Shown here: positions 12,030 through 20,451 of the stretch, piece by piece
Numbering within the stretch: position 1 is the first letter of the stretch
Layout of the letters: each line of letters opens with the position of its first letter
Source: an uncultured Stenotrophomonas sp.
GTDB lineage: Bacteria; Pseudomonadota; Gammaproteobacteria; Xanthomonadales; Xanthomonadaceae
Length of the DNA: 64,000 nucleotides
Direction of reading: 5' to 3'
Assembly: GCF_945952405.1 (NCBI RefSeq)
Contig: NZ_CAMFIA010000007.1
Span: 1 to 64,000, forward strand
Translations under genes and position numbers: made by a program
The notes under the pieces: generated by a model
What the model was told of the DNA's origin: nothing
Seen by the model: only the letters and a program-made list of their open reading frames with translations
Databases searched by the model: none

Positions 12030-13751
12030 ATGCTGAAAACCCAGGCGTCGCGCCAGACCTGGTTGTTGGTGGTGATGGCCCTGCTGGTGCTGGGGGCCGG
12101 TCTCGGCCTTCGCGATCCGTGGCCGTCCGACGAGCCGCGCTTCGCGCTGGTGGCCCGGCAGATGGTCGACAGCGGTTACTGGTTGTTCCCGCACCGTGGC
12201 ACCGAGCTGTATTCGGACAAGCCGCCGATGCTGATGTGGTGGCAGGCCACCCTGTATGGGGTGGTCGGCCACTGGCCGGTGGCCTTCCTGCTGCCTTCGC
12301 TGCTGGCCGCGCTGGGTACGCTGTGGTGCGTGGTCGATCTCGGCCGCCGGCTGTGGACACGGCAGGTGGGGCTGTACGCAGGATGGACGCTGCTGTTCGC
12401 GCTGCAGTTCACCTTCCAGGCAAAAAAGGCGCAGATCGACCCGCTGCTGGTGCTGTTCATCACCTTGGCCAACTACGGCCTGCTGCGCCATCTGCTGCTG
12501 GGCCCGGCCTGGCGCTGGTGGTGGCTGGGCTGGTTCTTTGCCGGCATCGGGGTGATCACCAAGGGCGTGGGCATGCTGGCACTGCTGATGATCGTGCCGG
12601 CCGCGATCGCCTCGGCCCTGCATTGGCCGCGTGTGTCCCTGCATGCGCGCGATGGCCGCTTCTGGCTGGCACCGCTGGCGTTCGTGCTGGCGCTGTCGCT
12701 GTGGTTGGCGCCGATGCTGCTGGCCGCGCTGGGCACCGGCTCGGACGAATACCGCGCCTACATCAACGACATCCTGTTCCGGCAGACAGCCCGTCGCTAC
12801 ACCCATTCCTGGGACCATCACCAGCCGTGGTGGTACTTCCTCGGGGTGATGCCCGCGATGTGGATTCCGGGCTTCCTGGCGCTGCCGTGGGCGATTCCGG
12901 CCTGGTGCCGGCGGTTGCGCCGGCGCGACGCGCGCTACCTGCTGCCGTTGGCCTGGTGCGCGCTGGTGCTGCTGTTCTTCTCGATTCCGCAGGGCAAGCG
13001 CGATGTCTACATCCTGCCGGCGTTGCCGATGTTCTGCCTGGCGCTGGCGCCGCTGTTGCCCGGGCTGCTGAAGCGGCGCGACGTGCAGTGGGTGCTTGCC
13101 GGGCTGGTTACGCTGCTGGCGGCGGGGCTGGCCCTGACCGGCGGCTTGGCGCTGCTGGGTGATCCGGGTTTCGAAGTGCGCCTGACCCACGGGCGTGGCC
13201 TGGCGCCCGGCGCGAATGACGCGCTGGCAGGCGCGATCCTGGCGATGGGGCTCTGCGGCGGCGTGAGCCTGTGGCTGGCCGGGCGTCGCCGCAGCCATCT
13301 GGCGCTGGTCTCGACGTTGACCGTGGCCTGGGTGCTGTACGGCCTGGTCGGCTACCCGTTGCTGAATGATTCAAGCTCCGCCCGCGGGCTGATGCGCCAG
13401 GTCGGTGCGCGCATCGCAGTGGATGCGGAACTGGGGCTGGTGGCCTGGAAGGAGCAGAACCTGCTGATGGCCGACCGCCCGGCGGCAACGTTCGGCTTCG
13501 AGAACCGCTGGCATGAACAGCTGCAGGCGGCGGTGCGCTGGCAGCGGCTGGTACCCGCGCGGCGCTGGCTGCTGGTGAACGACGATGCCATGCAGGACTG
13601 CATCGACCGTTCACGGGCGCAGATGGCGGGTATCTCCAACCGCCGCCGCTGGTGGCTGGTCCCCGCGGGGGCGATCGCAGGCGCGTGCACGCCCACGGCG
13701 GCGGACCTGGAGCGCGAGTACCAGCTGCAGGGGCCGCCGGATGAGGACTGA
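12030..13751 (+). CDS. GT39/ArnT-like membrane glycosyltransferase
   Basis: 573 residues. A first transmembrane helix is followed by the periplasmic catalytic loop DEPRFALVARQMVDSG..FPHRGTELYSDKPPM, which matches the ArnT/PMT-type polyprenyl-phosphate sugar transferases (acidic DE pair and the KPP motif). About eleven further hydrophobic helices follow, then a soluble C-terminal domain. Such enzymes move a sugar from undecaprenyl phosphate onto lipid A or another envelope acceptor. The acceptor is unknown here; no arnA-D genes are adjacent. It is followed by an O-antigen-ligase-like gene, so surface glycan work is likely. Confidence 0.8.
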   Translation: MLKTQASRQTWLLVVMALLVLGAGLGLRDPWPSDEPRFALVARQMVDSGYWLFPHRGTELYSDKPPMLMWWQATLYGVVGHWPVAFLLPSLLAALGTLWCVVDLGRRLWTRQVGLYAGWTLLFALQFTFQAKKAQIDPLLVLFITLANYGLLRHLLLGPAWRWWWLGWFFAGIGVITKGVGMLALLMIVPAAIASALHWPRVSLHARDGRFWLAPLAFVLALSLWLAPMLLAALGTGSDEYRAYINDILFRQTARRYTHSWDHHQPWWYFLGVMPAMWIPGFLALPWAIPAWCRRLRRRDARYLLPLAWCALVLLFFSIPQGKRDVYILPALPMFCLALAPLLPGLLKRRDVQWVLAGLVTLLAAGLALTGGLALLGDPGFEVRLTHGRGLAPGANDALAGAILAMGLCGGVSLWLAGRRRSHLALVSTLTVAWVLYGLVGYPLLNDSSSARGLMRQVGARIAVDAELGLVAWKEQNLLMADRPAATFGFENRWHEQLQAAVRWQRLVPARRWLLVNDDAMQDCIDRSRAQMAGISNRRRWWLVPAGAIAGACTPTAADLEREYQLQGPPDED

Positions 13752-13868
13752 ACGAATCAGCGACAAACAGGGCCGGTGCAGGTCAACCGGCGGCCTGCTC
13801 TGGCCTAGAATGACCCTCGCTCCCGGCACCGTGCCGGTCTACCGCTACCGATCTGCCGACCGCACCAC

Positions 13869-15158
13869 GTGACCCAGCTTTCCCTGCCTACCTCCCGCAC
13901 GACGGGCTTCCTGGCCGGCGCCTACGCCGTGGTGCTGGGTGCGCTGCCGACGCTGTTGATGATCACCATGGAGGGGGGCAGCGCAGGCTTCTACCTGGCC
14001 ATCCTGCTGTCGATCGTGGTGCTGCTGGTGCCCTCGGCGTCACCGGCCCTGTTGCCCGGCTCCGCCCGCCGCTACGCGTGGATGGGGGTCGGCATGGCGG
14101 TGATGCTGGTGGGCGTGCTGATCAGCCAGGGCGTGCATGGCATCTGGAAGGGATCGGAAGTCGAGAAAGCCGCGCGCTTGCTGTCGATGCTGCTGATCCT
14201 GTTTGCCGCGCTGCGGGTGCCGCGCAGGATTCTTGCGCGTGCGCTGCTGGGAACATTGCCTGCGGTGTGGTCGGCGGCGGCCATCATCGGCTGGCTGGCG
14301 CTGGAAACCGGCGTGCGGCCCGCCACCCAGCAGTTCAATGCGGTGACCTACGGTGACCTGACCCTGCTGTTCGGCGTGCTGAGCCTGTTGTCGCTGGGTC
14401 TGCCGGTGACGCGCTTCACCCGCGTCGAGGCCACGCTGAAGCTGTTGACCGGCATCCTGGGCGTGATTGCCTTCCTGTGGACGCAGACCCGTGGTGGCCT
14501 GCTGGCGATCCCGTGCTTCCTGTTGATCGGCCTGCTGGTGATGGGCCGGCGGCTGGGACGCGCGAAGATCCTGCTGGGCCTGGTGCTGGCGACGGCGGTG
14601 GGGGTCATCGCCACCCATGATGGCGCGCTGCGCGAGCGCATCGATGCCGGCGTCAGCGAGTACGGCGACTGCAGTGCCGATCACCTGGCCGATACCTCGG
14701 TGTGCATCCGCCTGCAGTTGTGGACGGCGGCGGGCTACATGATCCGCGAGCAGCCGGTGTTCGGTGTTGGTGGCGGCGATCGCTTCCGCCAGGAACTGGA
14801 ACGGCTGGCCGAACAGGGCCGGGTGTCGGCGATGGTCGCGCGTGATTTCGGCGAGACCCACAACGACCTGCTGTACTTCCTGGCCACCTACGGCGTGCTG
14901 GGCGGGCTGGGCCTGGTGCTGGTCTACGTGGCGCCGGCGCTGGTCTTCCTGCCACGCCTGTGGCGCGGCGACGAGCGCTCGCGGCTGCATGCCGCGGCGG
15001 GGCTCAGCATCTGTGTCGCCTTCGCCGTGTTCGGGGTCACCGAGATGATGCTGCGTGACATGCGCACCGCTTCGTTCTATGCCGCCTGGGTCGCCCTGCT
15101 GCTGGCGCTGTCCGAGCCGCGCGGCGTGGATCAGGCCGACGCCAGCGCCGCTTCGTAG
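13869..15158 (+). CDS. O-antigen ligase family protein (Wzy_C domain)
   Basis: 429 residues from a GTG start. It is a polytopic membrane protein of about ten to twelve helices. The Wzy_C region holds WTQTRGGLLAIP with its conserved Arg and, after a large periplasmic loop (CSADHLADTSVCIRLQLW, two Cys), GETHNDLLYFLATYG with the conserved HN of ligases. It could join O-antigen or another lipid-linked glycan to its acceptor; ligase (WaaL) and polymerase (Wzy) cannot be told apart from sequence alone. Its last 28 bp overlap the convergent GT4 gene. Confidence 0.75.
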   Translation: MTQLSLPTSRTTGFLAGAYAVVLGALPTLLMITMEGGSAGFYLAILLSIVVLLVPSASPALLPGSARRYAWMGVGMAVMLVGVLISQGVHGIWKGSEVEKAARLLSMLLILFAALRVPRRILARALLGTLPAVWSAAAIIGWLALETGVRPATQQFNAVTYGDLTLLFGVLSLLSLGLPVTRFTRVEATLKLLTGILGVIAFLWTQTRGGLLAIPCFLLIGLLVMGRRLGRAKILLGLVLATAVGVIATHDGALRERIDAGVSEYGDCSADHLADTSVCIRLQLWTAAGYMIREQPVFGVGGGDRFRQELERLAEQGRVSAMVARDFGETHNDLLYFLATYGVLGGLGLVLVYVAPALVFLPRLWRGDERSRLHAAAGLSICVAFAVFGVTEMMLRDMRTASFYAAWVALLLALSEPRGVDQADASAAS

Positions 15159-16252
15159 CTGGCCAGGGTCGATTCGGCGAAGGTCTGCAGGCCGAACCCG
15201 GCCTCGGCATGGCGGCGTGCGGCCAGGCCCATCGCCGGCAGCGCCGCGCGCTGTTCATACATTGCCTGGACCTGCGCCGCGATGGCGGCGATATCACGGG
15301 TCGGCACCACCCAGCCATCGACGCCCTGTTCGATGTTCTCCGGCAGCCCGGCGTAGTCGCTGACCAGCATCGGTCGGGCACTGGCCATCATTTCGCGGCA
15401 GGCGAAGGAAATGGTCTCGACGTCGTGGGACAGCACGAAGCCGGCGTCGCCGGCCGCGATGAGCGGGCGCGTATCGGCCAGCAGGCCGGTGAAGTGCACC
15501 TGCGCCGCGACCTCGCCCAGGGCCTGCACCTGCTCGCGCTGCTGCGCGCTGGGCAGGTGCCCGGCCACCGCCATGTGCACGTGCGGGCGGATCGTTTCCG
15601 GCAGCAGGGCGATCGCCTGCGCCAGGTCGATCCAGCCCTTGTAGTCGTCACTGCCGGCATTGCTGACCAGCACCAGCGCCTGCGGGTCCTGGGTCCACTG
15701 CTGCCGCATCGCATGCCCGGCCTCGGCGGGCAATGGCGCGAAATGGGCCAGGTCGACGCCGTTGCGGACCACGTCGATCGGGCAATGCCGGTACGGCCCC
15801 TGCTGCAGCAGGCGCCCGGTGTGGGCCGACACCGCGATCACCCGGTCGGTCGCCCAGCGCGCGCGGAAGACGTTGCCCAGGGTATTGGTCGGCTTGCTGT
15901 TGTGCTTGGTCAGGACGATCGGCGGGCGCCGCATGCCGAGCAGCCCCTGCATCACGAAGCGGTGGTCGCGCGCGCCATTGACGTGGACCAGGTCGATGCC
16001 CTGGTCGCGCACCAGCCGGCGCAACGCGCGCTGTTCGGCCAGCTGCTGCGGCAGGGTCGGCAGGCCGCTGCCGAAGGCCATCGGCAGCGGGGTGGCGATA
16101 CCTTCTTCGGTCACGGTGCGCAGCAGGCGGCTGCCGGCGGGAGCGGCGACATGCAGCGTGTGCCGGCCGTGCAGGGCACGCGCCAGGGAAACGATGTACG
16201 TGGTGTGGCCGCCACCGTCGCCGTAGTGGAAGTTGGTGTACAGGATGTTCAT
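15131..16252 (-). CDS. Glycosyltransferase family 4
   Basis: 373 residues, GT-B fold. The N-terminal domain shows the glycine-rich start NILYTNFHYGDGGGHTTYIV. The C-terminal donor domain has LVLVSNAGSDDYKGWIDL and the nucleotide-sugar motif SHDVETISFACREMMASARPML with the family's E-x7-E spacing, then VSDYAGLPENIEQGVDGW. Likely a cytoplasmic enzyme of LPS core or other envelope glycan synthesis. It lies 43 bp downstream of the GT2 gene in the same direction, probably in one operon, and its end overlaps the ligase-like gene by 28 bp. Confidence 0.85.
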   Translation of the reverse strand: MNILYTNFHYGDGGGHTTYIVSLARALHGRHTLHVAAPAGSRLLRTVTEEGIATPLPMAFGSGLPTLPQQLAEQRALRRLVRDQGIDLVHVNGARDHRFVMQGLLGMRRPPIVLTKHNSKPTNTLGNVFRARWATDRVIAVSAHTGRLLQQGPYRHCPIDVVRNGVDLAHFAPLPAEAGHAMRQQWTQDPQALVLVSNAGSDDYKGWIDLAQAIALLPETIRPHVHMAVAGHLPSAQQREQVQALGEVAAQVHFTGLLADTRPLIAAGDAGFVLSHDVETISFACREMMASARPMLVSDYAGLPENIEQGVDGWVVPTRDIAAIAAQVQAMYEQRAALPAMGLAARRHAEAGFGLQTFAESTLASYEAALASA

Positions 16253-16295
16253 GGGGGACCTTCAGGCAACGCGCGGTGAGTGTGACACAGCAGGC

Positions 16296-17114
16296 TCAGC
16301 AGCGGTCCGCGGGCGGCGGCGGGTCGGCCACCGCCTGGCCGTTGCCCAGCATCCACAGCATGATGGTCTTCTGCCGCACGTAGTTGGCGCGTACGTAGGC
16401 GTAGACCAGGCCATGCCAGCCATCGCGGAAGCCTCCGCGGAACAGGAAGCCGCGCCAGAACCGCCAGGCCGGAGCCAGTACCAGCTTGCCCAGCGTGGCC
16501 CGCTTGCCGCGTGCGAATTCGTGCTCGGCCATCATCCGCGCGTACTTCTCGGTCTTGGCCAGCTGCTGCTGCAGTGACCGGTACGGATAGTGGATCAGGT
16601 CGCCGCGCAGGGTGCCGACGCTGCCGTCGACGCTGGCGGCCTCGTGGATCTCGCGCTTGCCACGCCAGCCGCCCTGGCGGCGGTCGAACAGGCGCATCAC
16701 CCGGTCCGGGTAGGCGTTGCCGTGGCGCAGGAACCGGCCGAAGTACTCCGACAGGCGGGCGAACCGGTAGCCGGCATGGCCACTGAAGCCGCCGTCACGG
16801 GCCTGTTCGATGGCGCTGCGCAGCTCCGGGCTGATGCGTTCGTCGGCATCCAGGCACAGGACCCAGTCGTGGCCGGCCTGCTCCACGCAGAACGCCTTCT
16901 GGCTGCGGAAGCCTTCGAACGGGCGCTGCAGCACGCGCGCGCCCGCGGCCTCGGCGATGGCGGGGGTGGCATCGGTGGAATAGGAGTCCACCACTACGAT
17001 CTCATCGCAGAAGGCCAGCGAGGCCAGGCAGTCGCCGATGCGCCCGGCCTCGTTGAACGCGATAATGCACGCCGAGATGCGAGGCCGTTCGATGGGAGCG
17101 GTCGTGGAGGACAT
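16296..17114 (-). CDS. Glycosyltransferase family 2 (WaaE/KdtX type)
   Basis: 272 residues, GT-A fold. It begins with RISACIIAFNEAGRIGDCLASL, then EIVVVDSYSTDATPAIAEAAGA, and the metal-binding motif is WVLCLDADERISPELR (the DAD triad). The C-terminal part (REIHEAASVDGSVGTL..YRSLQQQLAKTEKYA, GWHGLVYAYV) is typical of the LPS-core glucosyltransferases WaaE/KdtX. Its start codon overlaps that of the divergent gene at 17116, leaving no promoter space except within the coding ends. Confidence 0.85.
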   Translation of the reverse strand: MSSTTAPIERPRISACIIAFNEAGRIGDCLASLAFCDEIVVVDSYSTDATPAIAEAAGARVLQRPFEGFRSQKAFCVEQAGHDWVLCLDADERISPELRSAIEQARDGGFSGHAGYRFARLSEYFGRFLRHGNAYPDRVMRLFDRRQGGWRGKREIHEAASVDGSVGTLRGDLIHYPYRSLQQQLAKTEKYARMMAEHEFARGKRATLGKLVLAPAWRFWRGFLFRGGFRDGWHGLVYAYVRANYVRQKTIMLWMLGNGQAVADPPPPADRC

Positions 17115-17115
17115 G

Positions 17116-18171
17116 ATGGCCGGGTACCTGTTGTTTGCGACGGAGCGCTATGCGCTGCCTATTCTCGCCCCGTTGGCGCAGGCCTTGCACGCTTCCGGGC
17201 AGGATGTTGCGGCCTGGTTCGAAGACGGCGCGGCCGGCAGCCGCCTGCCGGGGGTGCCCGGCATCGGCCTGAAGCAGGCCCTGGCGATGCGTCCGCGGGC
17301 GGTGTTCAGCGCCGCCAACTGGGTGCCGACCTTCCTGTCCGGGGCCAAGGTGCAGCTGTTCCATGGCTTCAACGTGGAGAAGCGCGACAGTGCCCGTGGC
17401 CACTTCCGGGTGCGCGGCATGTTCGACCTGTACTGCACGCAGGGGCCGGCCACCACCGCCCCGTTCCGCCAGATCGCCGACCAGCAGGGCCACTTCGCGG
17501 TGGCCGAGACCGGCTGGCCGAAGCTGGACCCGCTGTTCCGCGACGACGGTGGCGAGAGCGCCGCGCTGCGCGCGCCGGCCGGTGATCGCCCGGTGATCCT
17601 GTTCGGTTCGACCTTCACCGAGCGGCTGAGCGCGGCACCGCACCTGCATGCGCAGATCGCCGCCGATATCGCTGCCGGTGACCGCTACTGGCTGCTGACC
17701 CTGCACCCGAAGTGCGCGCCGGAGCTGTTCGAACGATACCGCGCGCTGGCCGGCGCCAATGCCCGCTTCATCGAGCCGGAGCAGGTGATGGCCGCGCAGC
17801 GCGCGGCCGATGTGCTGGTGTCGGATACCTCGTCGATCGTTTCCGAGTTCATCGTCCAGCACAAGCCGGTGGTGACCTTCCGCAACCGCGTGCCCAAGCC
17901 GCACATGATCGACTTCGATGACCCCGCACAGCTGCCGCAGATGCTGCAGCGCGCCCTGCACCCGGATGCCGCGCTGCGCGCCGAGATCGTGCGCTACGCC
18001 GATGCCATCCACCCCTATCGCGATGGCCTGTCCAGCGAGCGGGTGATCGCGGCCACCGAGCAATTCCTGTCCGGCGGGATGGGCGTGCTGCGGCGCAAAC
18101 CGTTCGGCAGCTGGATGCGCGACCTGCAGATCCGCAAGGACCTGGGCTACTGGGGCCCCTCGCAGCGCTGA
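17116..18171 (+). CDS. CDP-glycerol glycerophosphotransferase-like protein
   Basis: 351 residues from the ATG at 17116, supported by GGAGG five bases upstream; an ATG at 17113 and an ORF start at 17038 are alternatives. The fold is GT-B-like: VQLFHGFNVEKRD (the HG-x-EK pattern of TagF/TagB-type enzymes), VILFGSTFTERLSAAPHL, WLLTLHPKC and VLVSDTSSIVSEFIVQHKPVVTF, where the SDTSS-x3-E motif binds the CDP donor. It could add phosphoglycerol or a related group to LPS or another envelope glycan. Substrate unknown. It is followed by GTAG repeats. Confidence 0.75.
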   Translation: MAGYLLFATERYALPILAPLAQALHASGQDVAAWFEDGAAGSRLPGVPGIGLKQALAMRPRAVFSAANWVPTFLSGAKVQLFHGFNVEKRDSARGHFRVRGMFDLYCTQGPATTAPFRQIADQQGHFAVAETGWPKLDPLFRDDGGESAALRAPAGDRPVILFGSTFTERLSAAPHLHAQIAADIAAGDRYWLLTLHPKCAPELFERYRALAGANARFIEPEQVMAAQRAADVLVSDTSSIVSEFIVQHKPVVTFRNRVPKPHMIDFDDPAQLPQMLQRALHPDAALRAEIVRYADAIHPYRDGLSSERVIAATEQFLSGGMGVLRRKPFGSWMRDLQIRKDLGYWGPSQR

Positions 18172-18181
18172 CCGTCATGCT

Positions 18182-18205
18182 GTAGAGCCGAGTCCATGCT
18201 CGGCT
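18182..18205 (+). repeat. SMAG-type GTAG hairpin repeat
   Basis: Starts GTAG and forms a short hairpin (AGCCGAG, central TCCATG, CTCGGCT). This form is the GTAG repetitive extragenic palindrome known from S. maltophilia. Located just after the CDP-glycerol-transferase-like gene. Confidence 0.75.
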
Positions 18206-18235
18206 TGCCGGAAGCCGGGGTCAGATCCCTCGAAG

Positions 18236-18299
18236 GTAGTGCCGGCCGCTGGCCGGCAATCCCGGAAATGTCGGCGGTTGCCGGCCAGCGCCCGGGCAC
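18236..18299. repeat. Inverted pair of SMAG-type repeats
   Basis: A second GTAG element (18236-18259, stem TGCCGGCC/GGCCGGCA) is followed by a slightly decayed reverse copy (18278-18299, TTGCCGGCCAGCG...GGGCAC). Together they can form one long imperfect hairpin. It lies between convergent genes (18171 and 18332) and may act as a bidirectional terminator or mRNA stabiliser. Confidence 0.7.
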
Positions 18300-18331
18300 G
18301 ACCTGTGCCGTGTCCGCGATCCGACCCTGCA

Positions 18332-19879
18332 TCACCAGCGCAGCCTGCGCCGTGCCAATGCCGCGGCCAGCTGCTCCATCACCTGCTGGGCCTGCGCCTG
18401 CGGAAGGTAGTGCAGGGTCAGCGCCACATCACCGTGCGCGCCAGCGGTGTCCAGCTGCAGGCTGCTGGTGCCGAGCAGTTTGTCCAGCGGCGAGCGCTGC
18501 AGGCGCAGGCCCTGCACCTTGTCCAGTTCGGCCCAGCGCCACCAGCGCTTCCACCAGCCGCCACGCACCGCCACATAGTCGCCGTCCAGGTACCAGCCCA
18601 TGCGTGCCATCTGCCGCCGCGCGACCCATAGCGCCATCGGTAGCCAGGCCAGCACGAGCAGCCCCCACGGCCCCCAGCGCCAATAGCTGGCGGCGGCCAG
18701 CAGCGGCACCAGCAGCAGCGCGCCCAGGCACAGCCGCCACCAGCCGCGTTGCGGAATCGCCTGCCACTGCGGCGGTGGCCAGTGCAGCTGTGGCAGCAGG
18801 TGTTGCACCAGCTGCGTGCAGTGCGTGCGGGTGGCCAGCGGCGCCAGTTCGCGCAGGGCGCGATCCTCATCGCGCGAAGGCCCGCCGGCGGCACTGTCGA
18901 TGCGCAGCTGGCGCAGGCCGAACCAGCGCTGCAGCGTGCCTTCGCGCAGCGTCCAGGCCTGGATGCGGCGGCGTGCCACGCTGCTGCGGGTGCGGCTGAG
19001 CAGGCCGGCCGACACGGTCAGGCGGCGCTCCTGCTCGCTGAGCGTGAAGCCGTGATAGCGCAGCAGGGTCAGCACCACCGACAGCACGCGCAGCCCCAGC
19101 CAGCCCAGCAGCAGCGCCGCGGCCAGCAGCAGGATCGCGCCGGCCACGCCCGGATGCAGGTGGCTGGCATAGCCGAAGGCTTCGCGGCCGCCGCGTTGCA
19201 GGGCGTCGTCCATCACCGGGCGCGGCACGGTCTGGAACAGCACGCCGAATGCGGCCACTGCCAGCGCCCAGCCGCGATTGGAAAGCAGGCCCATGCGCAC
19301 CACGTCCCAGCTCGACAGGCGCAGCAGGACCTGCTCGCTGTCGGTGGCGGCATCCGGCAGCGGCGCGCCGGACGCGGTCACGTGTGCCGCCGCAGGCGCC
19401 TGCCCGCGTTGGCGGACCAGCCGTTCCAGGGCCAGTGCCTGATCCAGCTTCAGCACCCGCATCTCGGCTTCCGGGCGCGTGCCGCCGGCCGATTCCAGGC
19501 GCAGCTCGGCCACCCCGAACAGGCGATGCAGCGGGTTCTGCCGCACTTCCACGTTGTGGATGCGGGCGAACGGGATCTCGCGCCGGTTGCGCGCGAGCAG
19601 GCCGCTGCGCACGGTGATCGCATCGCTGCCGATGCGGTAGCGGTAGCTCAGGTACTGCAGCACCGATACCAGCACCAGCGCGGCGATCGCCGTCAGCGGG
19701 ATCAGCTGCGCCCACATCGGATCGCGGTCACCGCGCTGGCCGAACACCAGCAGCGCAACCAGCGGCAGGAAGTAGTGGCGGAGCTGCATCAGCAGCACGA
19801 ACAGCCACGACCACGGATGCAGGCGATGGTCCTCGCCGCCGGCAGGCAGCGATGCGGGCAGGGGCGGAGGCAGGCTCAC
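18332..19879 (-). CDS. PH-domain membrane protein, YdbT type
   Basis: 515 residues with a GTG start that overlaps the stop of the upstream gene by 4 bp (GTGA). It contains three bacterial PH (bPH_2) modules, each with a membrane-helix pair before it: YRIGSDAITVRSGLLARNRREIP..VEVRQNPLHRLFG, then YHGFTLSEQERRLTV..RIQAWTLREGTLQRWFGL, then YLDGDYVAVRGGWWKRWWRW..LQRSPLDKLLG. This is the organisation of E. coli-like YdbT. Its role is unknown; the partner YdbS-like protein is encoded directly upstream, so both likely form one inner-membrane complex. Confidence 0.85.
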   Translation of the reverse strand: MSLPPPLPASLPAGGEDHRLHPWSWLFVLLMQLRHYFLPLVALLVFGQRGDRDPMWAQLIPLTAIAALVLVSVLQYLSYRYRIGSDAITVRSGLLARNRREIPFARIHNVEVRQNPLHRLFGVAELRLESAGGTRPEAEMRVLKLDQALALERLVRQRGQAPAAAHVTASGAPLPDAATDSEQVLLRLSSWDVVRMGLLSNRGWALAVAAFGVLFQTVPRPVMDDALQRGGREAFGYASHLHPGVAGAILLLAAALLLGWLGLRVLSVVLTLLRYHGFTLSEQERRLTVSAGLLSRTRSSVARRRIQAWTLREGTLQRWFGLRQLRIDSAAGGPSRDEDRALRELAPLATRTHCTQLVQHLLPQLHWPPPQWQAIPQRGWWRLCLGALLLVPLLAAASYWRWGPWGLLVLAWLPMALWVARRQMARMGWYLDGDYVAVRGGWWKRWWRWAELDKVQGLRLQRSPLDKLLGTSSLQLDTAGAHGDVALTLHYLPQAQAQQVMEQLAAALARRRLRW

Positions 19880-20376
19880 AGGGCGTCGGCGTCCTGGTCG
19901 AGCTGGTGGGAGAGCGTGTCGCGCAGCCGCTCGGCGTCGGCATCATCCAGCCCGCTGATGGTGACCGCACTCATGCGGGTGCCGGCGGTGTGCACGATCA
20001 GCGTGGCGAGGCCGGCGCGGCGCTCCAGCGGGCCCCGGCGCAGGTCCAGGTGCTGCACGCGCGAGATCGGAATGCGCGTCTCCAGCTGCCACATCAGGTC
20101 GCGGCGCAGGCCCAGGCCCTGTGCATCCAGCCGCCAGCGGGTACGCAGCAGCCGGCGACGGCCCAGCCAGGCACCGAAGGCGACGCCCGCCAGCAGCCCG
20201 GCCGCAGCGGTCCACAGCCCACCGGGCAGATCGAAGAACCACGCGGCCGCCGCCAGCGGCAGGCCGGGCAGGAACAGGCCGCCGAAGGCGCCGGCCAGTG
20301 CCGCCAGGCGTGCCGCACGTTGCGGGAGTGCCTGCCAGTCAGCGGCAGGCGGTACAGGAATCGAGGCGTCGGTCAC
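19876..20376 (-). CDS. PH-domain membrane protein, YdbS type
   Basis: 166 residues. Two membrane helices in the N-terminal half (GAFGGLFLPGLPLAAAAWFF, GGLWTAAAGLLAGVAFGAWL) precede one bPH_2 domain (WRLDAQGLGLRRDLMWQLETRIP..VQHLDLRRGPLERRAGLATL). Small YdbS-like partner of the downstream YdbT-like protein, translationally coupled to it by a 4-bp overlap. It lies 75 bp downstream of ribA. Confidence 0.85.
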   Translation of the reverse strand: MTDASIPVPPAADWQALPQRAARLAALAGAFGGLFLPGLPLAAAAWFFDLPGGLWTAAAGLLAGVAFGAWLGRRRLLRTRWRLDAQGLGLRRDLMWQLETRIPISRVQHLDLRRGPLERRAGLATLIVHTAGTRMSAVTISGLDDADAERLRDTLSHQLDQDADAL

Positions 20377-20451
20377 GCAGGCTCCGTCGGGCAGCAGGGC
20401 GGGCGGTGGCGGTCACCACCGCACCGCGCAGACGGTAGCAGGTCGGCCGTG

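Noticed and set aside
9787..12360. 857-codon minus-strand ORF
   Set aside because: Antisense of fmt and rsmB, both of which have intact motifs.
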